Shown one piece after another: positions 44,631 to 55,042 of a DNA stretch of 59,103 bases (its first letter is position 1; each line of letters starts with the position of its first letter). The stretch is from Maribellus maritimus. GTDB lineage: Bacteria > Bacteroidota > Bacteroidia > Bacteroidales > Prolixibacteraceae. The position numbers and the translations under genes were made by a program. The notes under the pieces were generated by a model. It ran no database searches, was not told the origin of the DNA, and worked only from the letters and a program-made list of their open reading frames with translations. The stretch covers positions 1 to 59,103 of the forward strand of contig NZ_JAIKLE010000041.1 in NCBI RefSeq assembly GCF_022267315.1. The letters run 5' to 3'.

Positions 44631-45551
44631 ATGAAGATAAAAAAAATCAAAGGACTAATTGCCGCCCCATTTACACCGATGAAACCTGACGGCGAAATTA
44701 ACCCTGCAATTATTCCGGAGTATGCAGAAAAGCTAAAATCTTCGGGAGTAAAAGGTGTATTTATCTGCGGTACAACCGGAGAAGGAATGTTAATGACCCT
44801 GGAAGAACGAAAAATAATTACTGAAGAATGGGTTGGCGAACAAACGAACGATTTTAAAGTAATTGTGCATGTTGGTACCACTTCTGCAAAACAATCGAAG
44901 GAACTGGCAGAACACGCACAAAGCTTTGGTGCTTATGGAATTGGTTGCATGGGGCCTGTGTTCTTAAAACCTGGCAGAACCGAAGAGTTGATTGATTTTT
45001 GCGCGGAAGTTGCCGCAGGAGCTCCTGATTTGCCATTTTACTATTACCACATTCCTTCTGTTTCAGGCGTTACTCTATCTATGGTTGAATTTCTGCAAAA
45101 AGCTGCACCGGTAATTCCCAACCTGGCCGGGATAAAATTCACCCATAATAATTTTATGGAAATGCAGCAATGCCTTCAGCATGATGAAGAGAAGTGGGAT
45201 ATCCTAAGTGGTTTCGATGAGATGCTTTTAGCCGGACTCGCTTTTGGAGCCAAAGGAGCCGTAGGAAGCACATTCAATTTTATGGCTCCCATTTATAACC
45301 AAATCATCGAGGATTTTGAGAATGGGAATATAGAAGCCGCCAGGATCAAACAAATCAAAACCGTAAATATTGTTGAAATCCTTGTAAAACACAATGGTGC
45401 AATAGTAGCCGGAAAAAGTCTAATGAAATCTGTTGGTATTGACTGTGGAAAATGTCGTGCTCCACTAAGAAACCTAAAAGAAAGTGAACATAAAAACTTG
45501 AAAAGAGAACTTGAGAAAGAAGGTGTTTTCGATAAAGAAACCCAATTATAG
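44631..45551 (+). CDS. nanA: N-acetylneuraminate lyase
   Basis: A 306-residue DHDPS/NAL-family aldolase. The phosphate/carboxylate loop is CGTTGEG (46-52), the catalytic Tyr lies in FYYYHIPS (136-143), and the Schiff-base Lys is Lys169 in AGIKFTHNN. The YYYHIPS and GIKFTHNNF forms are those of sialic acid lyases rather than dihydrodipicolinate synthase. It splits N-acetylneuraminate into ManNAc and pyruvate in the cytoplasm. It comes 4 bp after the GntR gene and before the sialidase PUL. ManNAc epimerase and kinase are absent from the window. Confidence 0.92.
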   Translation: MKIKKIKGLIAAPFTPMKPDGEINPAIIPEYAEKLKSSGVKGVFICGTTGEGMLMTLEERKIITEEWVGEQTNDFKVIVHVGTTSAKQSKELAEHAQSFGAYGIGCMGPVFLKPGRTEELIDFCAEVAAGAPDLPFYYYHIPSVSGVTLSMVEFLQKAAPVIPNLAGIKFTHNNFMEMQQCLQHDEEKWDILSGFDEMLLAGLAFGAKGAVGSTFNFMAPIYNQIIEDFENGNIEAARIKQIKTVNIVEILVKHNGAIVAGKSLMKSVGIDCGKCRAPLRNLKESEHKNLKRELEKEGVFDKETQL

Positions 45552-45565
45552 CTTGGTTTAGTTAA

Positions 45566-45596
45566 AAAGGTTCTGTGGTTGCGACACAGAACCTTT
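45566..45596 (+). promoter_or_regulatory. 12-bp hairpin between nanA and SusC
   Basis: AAAGGTTCTGTG (45566-45577), 7-nt loop, CACAGAACCTTT (45585-45596), perfect. It is 14 nt after the nanA stop. The following AAATAC lacks a U run beyond TTT, so it is at best a weak terminator; it may separate expression of the regulator-lyase part from the PUL part. Confidence 0.6.
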
Positions 45597-45644
45597 AAAT
45601 ACACTAACTCAATAAATTGAATTAATTTTTAACAATGTAAATCT

Positions 45645-48600
45645 ATGAAAAAAATTGAACTTGAACTCGAAAACAATAAGGCAGGAATACGCTTTATTGG
45701 TTTTTCTCCCTTTTGGAACTTTTTAATTATCCTGATGTTTTTATCAGCTAATGTTTGGGGACAACAAACAAAAAAAATTACAGGAACCGTCACTGACAAG
45801 TCGGGACAGCCATTGCCAGGAGCTACAGTTGTTGAGCAAGGAACCATGAACGGAACTGTTACAAATGGTGATGGAGTATATAACATTTCAACAACCGAAA
45901 ACGCAGTGCTTGGTTTCTCTTTTGTTGGAATGAAGCCACAAACAGTAACTGTTGGGAACCGAAGTCAGATAAACATACAACTTGACGAAGAAACAATCGG
46001 ACTCGATGAAGTTGTGGCTATTGGTTATGGAACACAGTCGCGGGCAAAAATAACAAGCTCTGTCTCTAAAGTAAATGCCGAAGAAATAAGGAATTCGGGT
46101 GAAATAAACCCGATAAATGCGTTACAGGGAAAGGCGGCCGGAGTTGAAGTACGTGTAACAAACGGACAACCTGGAGCATCTGGAAAGATTATCATCCGAG
46201 GTGGAACTTCAACCAATCCGGATTCTGACAATCCGCTTTATATAGTTGATGGAGTAATCCGCCCAATCAACGATTTAAATGCGGAAGATATTGAAACCAT
46301 GCAAGTTTTAAAAGATGCTGCTGCTACCGCTATTTATGGAGCTCGCGGTGCAAACGGAATTGTTATTATTACAACCAAATCCGGAGCTAGTGGTGGTAAA
46401 GGTCAGATTAATGTCAAATATTCTACCGATATTTCTACTATCGCCAAATCCTATCCCTTTACCAATGCTGAACAATATTTGTGGGCAAGCCGAAAAGCAG
46501 CGGCACTTGGCCTGGATGATGTAAACTCTGCATCCCGGCTTTCAGACGGCGCCTATCCGTATTCAACTAATAATATTAGCAATACCGCCCATGGTGGTGG
46601 TTTTATGAATTCAAAACACACTGTTGAGTTTTTAGATGACTTAATTTCAGTTGAAGGACAAGATCTTGTAAGTGACCTTCTGGACAATCAGGGTTACCGA
46701 ATAATGAACGATCCAATTTCCGGAAAAAGAATGATTTTTAAAGATAATAATTATGATAATGTAATGTTTCATACCGGAGTTAGTCACAACTACAACATCA
46801 ACTTTTCCGGTGGAAACGAAAAAGCAAGCATATACACCAGCCTTGGCTACACGAATCAGGATGGTATTGTAAAAGGAACCTTTTACGACCGCCTAAGTTT
46901 TTTACTTAATGCATCCTATTTCGTAAAAGACAACTTAAGTGTAGAAGCAGGTGTAAACTATCAATATGTAAACTACAAGGACCCAAGGGGCTACAATGAA
47001 ACCATTAACCGCTCTTCACGACTACCACACACTGTTCGCTTGTATTATCCTGACGGAACTCCGGCAATTGGAGAAAGCGCCAGTTCTCCTCGAAACATTC
47101 TGCATGAATTATACTACGAAAATATTGAATCAAAAAGATACAGAACTACTTTTCGTTTCGGACTCGATTGGGAAATAATTAAGGATTTACATTTTAAGCC
47201 ATCTGCTTCGCTATTCCTGAACGAAGACGTTTACAACTATTTTGAAAGTTATCATGAATTCGATAAAAAAAGAGAAATGTCATCTTACCATAATCAAGAC
47301 AGGAGATACATGGTAGATGCTGTTTTAAATTACAACAAAACGCTAGCTGACGCCCACAACATAAATGCAATGGCGGGTTCAAACATCAGTGATTTTCATG
47401 AATTCAATATTTCAGGAAGTGGAGCAAATGCTCCAACAGACTATATTCCAACTCTTAATGCTTCAAACACAGAAGATGAAAGGGCTTCAACATCTATTGG
47501 TGATGACCGGCTGGTATCCTTTTTCGGTAGGGTTAATTACGATTATAAAATGAAATACATTCTTGGTGTCAGCGGCCGCATCGACGGTTCTTCCAAGTTC
47601 TCAGAAGCCCATAAATGGGGATTTTTCCCGGCTTTTACACTGGGCTGGAATATTCATAACGAAGATTTCTGGAATTCCGGGGTACTTACTAAACTAAAGC
47701 TACGAACCAGTTGGGGTGAAGCAGGAAACAACGTACTTTCCATATCAGATACGCAAGGAGCATATTCTTCCGGCTACAATTATAGTTGGAGCCCAGGAAT
47801 ACTAAACACAACATTAGCTAATAACTCGCTGGTTTGGGAGACAACACGCTCAATTGATGCAGGTTTCGATGCCGGATTCTTTAATGACAGAATCACTTTT
47901 TACGCCGATTATTACAACAAACTAACAAGAGACCGCCTTGTATCAATCCCACTGGCTCGAGAATCGGGTTTCAACAGTATTGTTGCCAACTATGGTTCCG
48001 TAAGAAACCAGGGAGTTGAATTTGAATTGGGGGTTAATGCAATCAAAAAAACCAATCTTAACTGGAACATTTCAGCAAATTTTAGCTTTAACCGGTTAGT
48101 TGTAGCTTCCCTTCCAGACAACGGAAAAGATAAAAACCGAATCAATGGAGGTGAAATTTATGACAAAGAATCCGGCGAATATATTATGGTCGGTGGTCTG
48201 GCCGAAGGTGAGCGCATTGGCGGAATTTGGGCTTTCCATATGATTGGAGTATATGCAACCGATGAAGAAGCAGCCCAGGCTCCCTACGACACAAAAGTTT
48301 CGGGCTACTGGCTCAATAAACCTGCAGGCGAACAAAAAGTGGCTGGTGATGCTATTTGGGAAGATGTTGATTCAAATGGAATTATCGATGACCGCGATAT
48401 GGTCTTTATGGGCTGGGAAGCCCCTGATAAAGTAGGCGGAATTACAAATACTCTGCAATGGAAAGGACTTACTGCTAGATTCGTTATGGATTATGCACTG
48501 GGACATGTAATTTCAAACGGTTGGAGAGCAAGAGCAAATGGAAATGCCCGCAACCGGGTAATGACAATAACCGATGTATTAAGTGATAATATGTGGTGGG

Positions 48601-48968
48601 AAGAAGGAGACCAGGCCACTATTCCACGTTATAGTGCTGCTTCCGACTGGGATAACGGAAAACGAAACCACATAAGAAATACTTCTTATAGTGGAGTTGG
48701 ACCAAGACATAATTATACATATCCGAACTCACTATACATTAAAAAAGGTGATTATCTGGCTTTTAGAGAATTCTCTCTCTCTTACGATCTTCCATCCGGC
48801 ATTTCACAAAAAATAAATATGAATAATATCCAACTAAATGCAGGAGTGTACAACATTGGTTACTTAACCAAATTTGACGGATTGTCGCCAGAGCGCTACG
48901 ACGGCGGAGAAAGAGGCGAGTACCCAAGACCACGACAGTTTAAATTTGGCGTTAATTTAACCTTTTAA
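45645..48968 (+). CDS. SusC-family TonB-dependent transporter (sialoglycan PUL)
   Basis: A 1107-residue transporter, longer than the PUL1 SusC. After a long N-terminus with a hydrophobic export segment (FLIILMFLSANVWGQ) comes the carboxypeptidase-regulatory-like domain (about 45-120), plug (about 125-235; KIIIRGGTSTNPDSDNPLYI split over RGGTSTN and PLYIVDGVI; AIYGARGANGIVIITTKSG) and barrel ending FKFGVNLTF. In position it corresponds to NanO of Tannerella and Bacteroides sialic acid clusters, which import free sialic acid. The next gene, 11 bp on, is its SusD partner. Confidence 0.95.
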   Translation: MKKIELELENNKAGIRFIGFSPFWNFLIILMFLSANVWGQQTKKITGTVTDKSGQPLPGATVVEQGTMNGTVTNGDGVYNISTTENAVLGFSFVGMKPQTVTVGNRSQINIQLDEETIGLDEVVAIGYGTQSRAKITSSVSKVNAEEIRNSGEINPINALQGKAAGVEVRVTNGQPGASGKIIIRGGTSTNPDSDNPLYIVDGVIRPINDLNAEDIETMQVLKDAAATAIYGARGANGIVIITTKSGASGGKGQINVKYSTDISTIAKSYPFTNAEQYLWASRKAAALGLDDVNSASRLSDGAYPYSTNNISNTAHGGGFMNSKHTVEFLDDLISVEGQDLVSDLLDNQGYRIMNDPISGKRMIFKDNNYDNVMFHTGVSHNYNINFSGGNEKASIYTSLGYTNQDGIVKGTFYDRLSFLLNASYFVKDNLSVEAGVNYQYVNYKDPRGYNETINRSSRLPHTVRLYYPDGTPAIGESASSPRNILHELYYENIESKRYRTTFRFGLDWEIIKDLHFKPSASLFLNEDVYNYFESYHEFDKKREMSSYHNQDRRYMVDAVLNYNKTLADAHNINAMAGSNISDFHEFNISGSGANAPTDYIPTLNASNTEDERASTSIGDDRLVSFFGRVNYDYKMKYILGVSGRIDGSSKFSEAHKWGFFPAFTLGWNIHNEDFWNSGVLTKLKLRTSWGEAGNNVLSISDTQGAYSSGYNYSWSPGILNTTLANNSLVWETTRSIDAGFDAGFFNDRITFYADYYNKLTRDRLVSIPLARESGFNSIVANYGSVRNQGVEFELGVNAIKKTNLNWNISANFSFNRLVVASLPDNGKDKNRINGGEIYDKESGEYIMVGGLAEGERIGGIWAFHMIGVYATDEEAAQAPYDTKVSGYWLNKPAGEQKVAGDAIWEDVDSNGIIDDRDMVFMGWEAPDKVGGITNTLQWKGLTARFVMDYALGHVISNGWRARANGNARNRVMTITDVLSDNMWWEEGDQATIPRYSAASDWDNGKRNHIRNTSYSGVGPRHNYTYPNSLYIKKGDYLAFREFSLSYDLPSGISQKINMNNIQLNAGVYNIGYLTKFDGLSPERYDGGERGEYPRPRQFKFGVNLTF

Positions 48969-48979
48969 TAAACCACGTT

Positions 48980-50431
48980 ATGAAGAACAGATATAAATCA
49001 ATAATAGTAACCCTGTCGGTAATGTTAATTTTATCGGCATGTGACAATTTTCTGGATGTTAAACCGGTTTCGAGCATAACTTCATCCAGTTTTTGGAATA
49101 AACCGGAAGATTGTGAAGCCTACCTGACAGGTATATATAATTCCGTGCGCTCTCGTTTAAACACTGAACTATATGGAGAAGATAGAGGCGATTCGTTTGA
49201 ACCCGGGCATATTGGGCCGGTTTCTGAAGCCTGGGCACAATCACTAAATGCTTCAAATTCCCCTTCCTGGCAAAGCTTTTATAACACGATATATCACTTA
49301 AACAGATTGTTTAGCGAAACTGAAGGGATTGAATTTACAAACTCAAACGACAAAAATCGGATATTGGCAGAAGCATATGCACTGCGGGCACTTATATATT
49401 ATCAGATGGCTAAAATCTGGGGTGATATTCCGTTAGTTACAACACCAACTGAAAATGCAGATGTTGAATTGGTTGCCAGATCTGGTGTAAATGAAGTATT
49501 CAACTTTATCAATCAAGATATCGATCAGGCTTTGTCGCTTTTTCCCGAAGAAGGCTATGTGGATAAAAACCGGATGTCGAAACCGGCAACTTATGCTTTA
49601 CAAGCCGATGTGAAAATGTGGACCGGCAAAGTACTTGGTGGAGGAGAAGGTGATTTTAACAGTGCTTTATCTGCCATTGAAAAAGTAGAAGCTTCAGGCG
49701 TCAGTCTTTTAAACGACTTTAGATCCATATTTGACAGCTCAAACAAAAAGAACAACGAAATTATATTTTCAATCTTCTTTGAATATCAGGAAGCAAACGA
49801 GCATTATGCAAAACGAATTTCTTCATGGGGAATAAATGTTACCAGTGCAGTAAACTACAGCGACCTTCCCGTTACCGAGCGAAATAATGCCAGGCATGTG
49901 TATGGACCAAGCTCTGAATTAAAGAATGCATTTGCTGAATACAATACCGACGTACGAAAAAATGTCTCAATGATTGATGCTGTGCTTTCTAATGGAGATA
50001 TTATACTTTCCAGCCAAAATAAATTCAGGGGAACAGTATACGACGACAGATATTTTGATGATGATTTAATTGTCTATCGCCTGGCTGATATTATATCTCT
50101 TAAAGCAGAGGCACTTGCTGCTTTAAACCGTTTACCTGAAGCCATTACAGAATTAAATCGAATAAAACAAAGAGCTCAAATTCCAGCTTATTCAGGTCCT
50201 GAAGAAAAGGTAGCTGTTGAAAAAGAAATATTAAAGGAGCGATGGAAAGAACTATTTCTGGAATTAAAACGATACCCCGATTTAGTACGCTTTCATTTCG
50301 GAGGCACGATAAACATCTACGAAAAAGTACCTAATCTGAACGGAAAAGAAGGCTATCCACTTTATTTCCCGGTTGAGCAATCAGTAATGGATAACAACGC
50401 ATTAATTACCCAAACCGAGGGATATGAGTAA
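48980..50431 (+). CDS. SusD-family lipoprotein (NanU-like position)
   Basis: A 483-residue lipoprotein with lipobox LSAC (Cys21). TPR helices include ILAEAYALRALIYYQMAKIWGDIPLV (split: AEAYALRALIYYQMAK, IWGDIPLV), the family signature at about 130-155. The C-terminal part has YRLADIISLKAEALAALNRL and KERWKELFLELKRYPDLVRF. It should form the surface lid on the SusC at 45645 and bind sialic acid or a sialylated glycan. The next ORF overlaps its end by 8 bp, but a better start for that gene is at 50484. Confidence 0.95.
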   Translation: MKNRYKSIIVTLSVMLILSACDNFLDVKPVSSITSSSFWNKPEDCEAYLTGIYNSVRSRLNTELYGEDRGDSFEPGHIGPVSEAWAQSLNASNSPSWQSFYNTIYHLNRLFSETEGIEFTNSNDKNRILAEAYALRALIYYQMAKIWGDIPLVTTPTENADVELVARSGVNEVFNFINQDIDQALSLFPEEGYVDKNRMSKPATYALQADVKMWTGKVLGGGEGDFNSALSAIEKVEASGVSLLNDFRSIFDSSNKKNNEIIFSIFFEYQEANEHYAKRISSWGINVTSAVNYSDLPVTERNNARHVYGPSSELKNAFAEYNTDVRKNVSMIDAVLSNGDIILSSQNKFRGTVYDDRYFDDDLIVYRLADIISLKAEALAALNRLPEAITELNRIKQRAQIPAYSGPEEKVAVEKEILKERWKELFLELKRYPDLVRFHFGGTINIYEKVPNLNGKEGYPLYFPVEQSVMDNNALITQTEGYE

Positions 50432-50483
50432 GGTTGTAATTTTCCGGCAAAACCTAGAAAGTATTAAAAATCAAAAGACAAAA

Positions 50484-51995
50484 ATGATGAAAAAAATAAT
50501 ATTATCGATAGTATCACTCTCTGTTATTCTCGGTCTTTTCTATTCCTGTAAAGACGAGATGGAAGTAGTGCCACTGGAGCCTAACTTTGAGTCGAACAAG
50601 GTGGAGGTCACTGCTGGCGAATCTGTTATTTTCAACGATATATCGCAGGGAAATCCCTCCAGCTGGGACTGGACATTTGAAGGCGGAACACCTTCCACAT
50701 CGCAGCTAAGCAGTCCTTCCGTAACATATAATTTACCGGGAAGCTATAAAGTAACCTTAATGATTGGTCGGAAAAACGATTCAACGTCAGTTATCAAAGA
50801 AGAGTATATAACCGTAGGATACGGACAAATTGCAGCCGACTTCGAAGCAAATGCAACTACTGTTACCCAAGGTGAATCAATAACATTTAGCGATTTGTCG
50901 ACAGGTATTCCAACTACCTGGAGATGGGAATTTATTCCTGGAGATGGGGGAGAAACAATCACCTCCGAAGAACAAAATCCAACCATAACTTTTAATACAC
51001 CAGGTACCTATTCGGTAAAGCTGACCGCCTCAAATCCGGCAAGCAGCAATGAAACAACAAAAACAGACCTGCTAACAATTATTGATGCTTCTTATGTAGA
51101 AGCCGGAATAGCGGCGGAATCGCAGGGCACTTACGCAAGTGGCTCAATCCAGTTTAAAGATGGTTCTTTAGGAACAGCAAAAACCTGGAGTTGGACATTT
51201 GAAGGAGGAACGCCCGCGAGTTCTACAGAACAAAATCCGGTAGTTACCTATAATACTCCCGGACGATACAATGTAAAACTTGTGGTTACCAACGATTTTA
51301 CTTCTGATGAAACAGAAACTGAAGATTATGTTCTGGTTGTTCCGAACGACAAATTGAGTGCATTCTTCCCGCTTGACGGTAATGGATATGACGCGGGCCC
51401 CAGCCATGTGAATGCATCTAACTTAGGAGAGGGAACTATCAGCTTCGACCAGACAGATAGAAAATCAGTTAACAGTGCAGCTTACTTCGATGGAGAAAGC
51501 GTGCTGGTAGCACCCGATAACGATGCGTTTAACTTTGGAACAGATGATTTCACAGTAGCCTGTTGGGTAAAAACCGATGTAACCTCGCGCATGATGGTAT
51601 GGATGGAAAGTGGCGGAATTAATGGCTCTGGTGACAAACAGGCATGGTTAAGAATTGGCGACAATACTTCCGACAGAAAAGCCAGGTTCTGCGTTGAAGA
51701 TGACAGCGGATCCAATATATTGAATTCATCCGCTGAAGTGTCGGATAATACATGGCACCAGGTGGTATGCGTAAGAAAAGGTAACAATAGTAGTCTTTAT
51801 GTAGATGGAATACTTGTTTTGTCAAAAGACGCTTCAAACCCCAAAGATGTTTCCAGTTCCCAACCTTTTAATATTGGCGGGCAGGCTGCATCAGGAGGAA
51901 CACACAACAACTTTTTCATCGGTTTAATTGATGAATTAATTGTGTACAAAAAAGCTTTAACTGAACAAGAAATAAATGAGTTGTACGATCTTTAA
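50484..51995 (+). CDS. PKD-repeat and LamG surface lipoprotein
   Basis: The start at 50484 (MMKKIILSIVSLSV) gives a lipoprotein signal with lipobox FYSC; an earlier in-frame ATG at 50424 overlaps the SusD gene and would spoil the signal. About 503 residues. Three PKD domains are seen by their repeated SSWDWTFEGGTPS, TTWRWEF and KTWSWTFEGGTPA cores with VTYN-PG-Y-V endings, then a C-terminal concanavalin-type LamG domain (from about 320; FTVACWVKTD, WHQVVCVRKGNNSSLYVDG, GLIDELIVYKKALTEQEI). No catalytic domain is visible. In this position such proteins are surface glycan-binding proteins (SGBP) assisting the SusCD pair and sialidases. Confidence 0.9.
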   Translation: MMKKIILSIVSLSVILGLFYSCKDEMEVVPLEPNFESNKVEVTAGESVIFNDISQGNPSSWDWTFEGGTPSTSQLSSPSVTYNLPGSYKVTLMIGRKNDSTSVIKEEYITVGYGQIAADFEANATTVTQGESITFSDLSTGIPTTWRWEFIPGDGGETITSEEQNPTITFNTPGTYSVKLTASNPASSNETTKTDLLTIIDASYVEAGIAAESQGTYASGSIQFKDGSLGTAKTWSWTFEGGTPASSTEQNPVVTYNTPGRYNVKLVVTNDFTSDETETEDYVLVVPNDKLSAFFPLDGNGYDAGPSHVNASNLGEGTISFDQTDRKSVNSAAYFDGESVLVAPDNDAFNFGTDDFTVACWVKTDVTSRMMVWMESGGINGSGDKQAWLRIGDNTSDRKARFCVEDDSGSNILNSSAEVSDNTWHQVVCVRKGNNSSLYVDGILVLSKDASNPKDVSSSQPFNIGGQAASGGTHNNFFIGLIDELIVYKKALTEQEINELYDL

Positions 51996-52014
51996 AGTGT
52001 GGTATCATTTACGG

Positions 52015-52039
52015 AAGAGGGGAAAAACAATCCCCTCTT
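52015..52039 (+). promoter_or_regulatory. Hairpin before the sialidases, same stem as at 10735-10759
   Basis: AAGAGGGGA, loop AAAACAA, TCCCCTCTT: a 9-bp stem 20 nt after the LamG gene stop. The core AAGAGGGG/CCCCTCTT is identical to that after SusD in PUL 1, and both are followed by a TTAAC sequence. It may be a processing or partial termination site between the uptake genes and the enzymes. Confidence 0.65.
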
Positions 52040-52126
52040 TCTATCTTAACAAAATAAATTCACATATTTTTTTAGGCTGAAACAGTTTCCGGTAAAAATT
52101 GAAATCCTATATGAAATTTTAAAACC

Positions 52127-53812
52127 ATGCGAATAATAAAACAATCCGAGCTACTATTACTTTTGTTTACTTTTTTGGCGCCAATACATGCATGCACAAA
52201 AAAGGAAAACATACCAGATAATCCAATAATTGAAGAATTTAGTGCCGAAATAAATGTCTCTCATGAACAAATACCGGTTTTAACAGGGAAATCGCAAAAT
52301 CTTGTGCTTGAGATACAACTGCAAGTTGATTCCCCTTCTAAATACATTATAAAAAGTGTCAAGGTTAATTTCGAAGGAACAACAGATATCAACGATATTG
52401 AGAGTGTGAGACTTTCTTATATTGGAAAAGATGCTGGCTCATTGGCCGACCGCCAATTTGGAGAAACAATGCCAGCTTCTGCTTCAGTTATTTTTTCAGA
52501 TAATTTAAATATTAGCGACCCAACCGCTTATTTCAAAGTGTATGTAAAACTAAAAGATGCCATAGATTTATCTCATAAAATAAATGCAACCTGCGAATCC
52601 ATTGAAACCGGCTCGGGAACCATAAAAAATACGGAAACAGCGGAAACAGCAGGATTACGACTGGGAGTTGCCCTTCGTAAACACGGCGATGACAATGTAG
52701 ATACCTACCGTATTCCGGGGCTAACAACCACAAACAACGGAACTTTACTTGCCATTTATGACATAAGACGTGATATGAGCCGCGACCTGCAGGGAAATAT
52801 AGACATAGGATTAAGCCGCAGTACCGATGGCGGACAAACCTGGGAAGCGATGCGAATTGTTCTCGATCGTGGAACCTGGGGCGGATTACCTGAAAAATTT
52901 AACGGCATTAGCGATGCCAATATTCTTGTAGATAAAAATACAAACACAGTATTTGTCGCCGGACTATGGATGTACGGAGTAATCGACTCCAACGGGAAAT
53001 GGATAGAAGGATTAAACGAAGCTTCAGCCGACTGGAACCATCAATGGAAAAACAAAGGTTCGCAGCCAGGATTCGGTGTAAAAGAAACGTCGCAATTTTT
53101 GGTAACAAAAAGTACCGACGATGGACAAACCTGGTCAGAACCAGTGAACCTTACCGAAATGTGCAAAAAAGAATATTGGTGGTTGTGGGCTCCCGCACCC
53201 GGGCATGGAATTACTTTAGACAACGGTACTCTTGTTTTCCCAACACAAGGCCGCGATGCCAACGGAAATTCCTTTTCAAATATTACCTGGAGCGAAGACG
53301 GTGGCGAAACATGGACAACCAGTAATTTTGCCAGCCAGGGAACTACCGAAAACATGGTCGTCCAATTGTCTGACGGTTCGATTATGTTAAATGCCCGCGA
53401 CGGTTCAAATAAAGGAAACATGTCTGACACAAACGGAAGGGTTATCTCCACAACAAATAATATGGGACAAACCTGGACTACTCACCCTACGTCAAGAAAT
53501 GCACTGATAGAGCCCGGATGTATGGCCAGCATTCATAAACACGAGTATACTGAAAACGGACAGAAAAAAAGCATTTTATTCTTTTCAAATCCTGATTCAA
53601 AAGTCAACCGCGACCACATGACGATTAAAGTAAGTCTAGACGATGGGAAAACATGGCCCGAAAAATACTGGATATTACTTGACGAAAAATCGGGCCGAGG
53701 ATATTCTTGTCTTACTTCTGTAGATGAAAACACGATTGGAATCTTATATGAAGGCAGCCAGGCCGATATGGTCTTTCAAACCGTAAAAATTAGTGAAATA
53801 CTAAACAAATAG
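52127..53812 (+). CDS. nanH: GH33 exo-alpha-sialidase, lipoprotein
   Basis: A 561-residue sialidase. Lipobox HAC gives Cys23, so it is surface- or membrane-anchored. Residues about 30-175 form an N-terminal beta domain found in Bacteroides sialidases. The catalytic six-bladed propeller starts with DTYRIPGL (Arg195, the first of the arginine triad), has the Asp acid/base region near IYDIRRDMSRD and ISDANILVD, and five Asp boxes (SRSTDGGQTWE, TKSTDDGQTWS, SEDGGETWT, TTNNMGQTWT, SLDDGKTWP). ENMVVQLSDG supplies the Glu of the Tyr/Glu pair and GYSCLTS the Tyr. It releases terminal sialic acid. Confidence 0.93.
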   Translation: MRIIKQSELLLLLFTFLAPIHACTKKENIPDNPIIEEFSAEINVSHEQIPVLTGKSQNLVLEIQLQVDSPSKYIIKSVKVNFEGTTDINDIESVRLSYIGKDAGSLADRQFGETMPASASVIFSDNLNISDPTAYFKVYVKLKDAIDLSHKINATCESIETGSGTIKNTETAETAGLRLGVALRKHGDDNVDTYRIPGLTTTNNGTLLAIYDIRRDMSRDLQGNIDIGLSRSTDGGQTWEAMRIVLDRGTWGGLPEKFNGISDANILVDKNTNTVFVAGLWMYGVIDSNGKWIEGLNEASADWNHQWKNKGSQPGFGVKETSQFLVTKSTDDGQTWSEPVNLTEMCKKEYWWLWAPAPGHGITLDNGTLVFPTQGRDANGNSFSNITWSEDGGETWTTSNFASQGTTENMVVQLSDGSIMLNARDGSNKGNMSDTNGRVISTTNNMGQTWTTHPTSRNALIEPGCMASIHKHEYTENGQKKSILFFSNPDSKVNRDHMTIKVSLDDGKTWPEKYWILLDEKSGRGYSCLTSVDENTIGILYEGSQADMVFQTVKISEILNK

Positions 53813-53836
53813 AACGCCAAAGAGTATAGAAAAAAA

Positions 53837-55042
53837 ATGACTAAATTAAAGACGATGAAATATAATTTTTTAATTAAAACACTTCTCCCGGCAATTTTCC
53901 TGGGGTTCATACTTCAATCTTTTAGTGAAAAAAAGAAAAGCATTCAGCAATCCATTTTGTGGGAGCAAGGTACAGGAGATTATAACAACTACCGAATTCC
54001 TTCAATAATTGTTACTCCAAAAGGAACACTCCTGGCTTTTTGTGAAGGGCGGGAAGCAGGTGATGCGGGAGATATCGATTTATTATTAAAACGTTCGGAA
54101 GACAATGGAAAAACATGGAGTAACGAGCAAATTGTTTGGGACGATGCGCAAAATACCTGTGGAAACCCTTGCCCGGTAGTAGATGAAGAAACCGGCAGGA
54201 TTTGGCTGTTTCTGACATGGAATAACGGCGAAGATCATGAATCGGCTATTATTCACAAAACATCTTCTTCTCCAAGAATTCCCTATCTCTGCTATTCGGA
54301 TGATGATGGAAAAACATGGTCGGAGCCGGTAAATATGGGAGAAACCTGCAGAAACGATTCGTGGGGATGGTACGCTACCGGACCGGGAATTGGTGTCCAG
54401 GTAAAAAACGGCAAATATAAAGGCCGCCTAGTTATTCCAGCCAATCACAGTTATGACGATCCAAACGGAAATGTACGTAGAGGGCCCTACGGATACGGAG
54501 CACATGTTTTATACTCTGATGATCATGGAGAAACATGGCAAAAAAGTGAGCCCATTAAACCCGGCTGCAACGAAAGTCAGCTTACCGAACTTTCTGACGG
54601 AACATTGGTAATGAATATGCGATCATATAATGATAAACACGCAAGGGCAATCAGTTTTAGTAAAGATGGAGGAAATACCTGGTCGGAAATTGAACATGAC
54701 TACCAACTTGTTGAATCGGTTTGCCAGGCAAGCATTTTAAATTTTGGCCCGTTTAAAGGCCAGCAAATGCATTTGTTTTTAAATCCGGCAGTTACCGTTG
54801 CCCGAACACACATGACAGTGAAAACAAGTTTCGACAATTGTAAAAACTGGAGTAACGGGAAACTTATCTATGCCGGTCCTTCTGCCTATTCCTGCCTGAC
54901 AAAACTTCCAAACGGCAAAGTTGGGATGTTTTTCGAAGCCGGAGAAAAAAGCGCTTATGAAAAAATGGTTTTTGTCGCATTTGATCCCATTGAATTATTT
55001 ACAGCTGGAACGATATTAAATGAAGGCAGTTTAAAAAAATGA
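53837..55042 (+). CDS. GH33 exo-alpha-sialidase, second enzyme
   Basis: A 401-residue sialidase without the extra N-terminal domain. An ATG at 53855 (MKYNFLIKTLL) may be the true start since it is closer to the export segment (FLGFILQSF). No lipobox Cys, so it is likely periplasmic. RIP motif at about 53 (YRIPSI), Asp boxes KRSEDNGKTWS, SDDDGKTWS, SDDHGETWQ, SKDGGNTWS and a degenerate DNCKNWS are present; ESQLTELSDG and AYSCLTKL supply the Glu and Tyr. It differs from the first enzyme (only partly similar), so this is not a recent duplicate and may favour another linkage. Confidence 0.93.
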   Translation: MTKLKTMKYNFLIKTLLPAIFLGFILQSFSEKKKSIQQSILWEQGTGDYNNYRIPSIIVTPKGTLLAFCEGREAGDAGDIDLLLKRSEDNGKTWSNEQIVWDDAQNTCGNPCPVVDEETGRIWLFLTWNNGEDHESAIIHKTSSSPRIPYLCYSDDDGKTWSEPVNMGETCRNDSWGWYATGPGIGVQVKNGKYKGRLVIPANHSYDDPNGNVRRGPYGYGAHVLYSDDHGETWQKSEPIKPGCNESQLTELSDGTLVMNMRSYNDKHARAISFSKDGGNTWSEIEHDYQLVESVCQASILNFGPFKGQQMHLFLNPAVTVARTHMTVKTSFDNCKNWSNGKLIYAGPSAYSCLTKLPNGKVGMFFEAGEKSAYEKMVFVAFDPIELFTAGTILNEGSLKK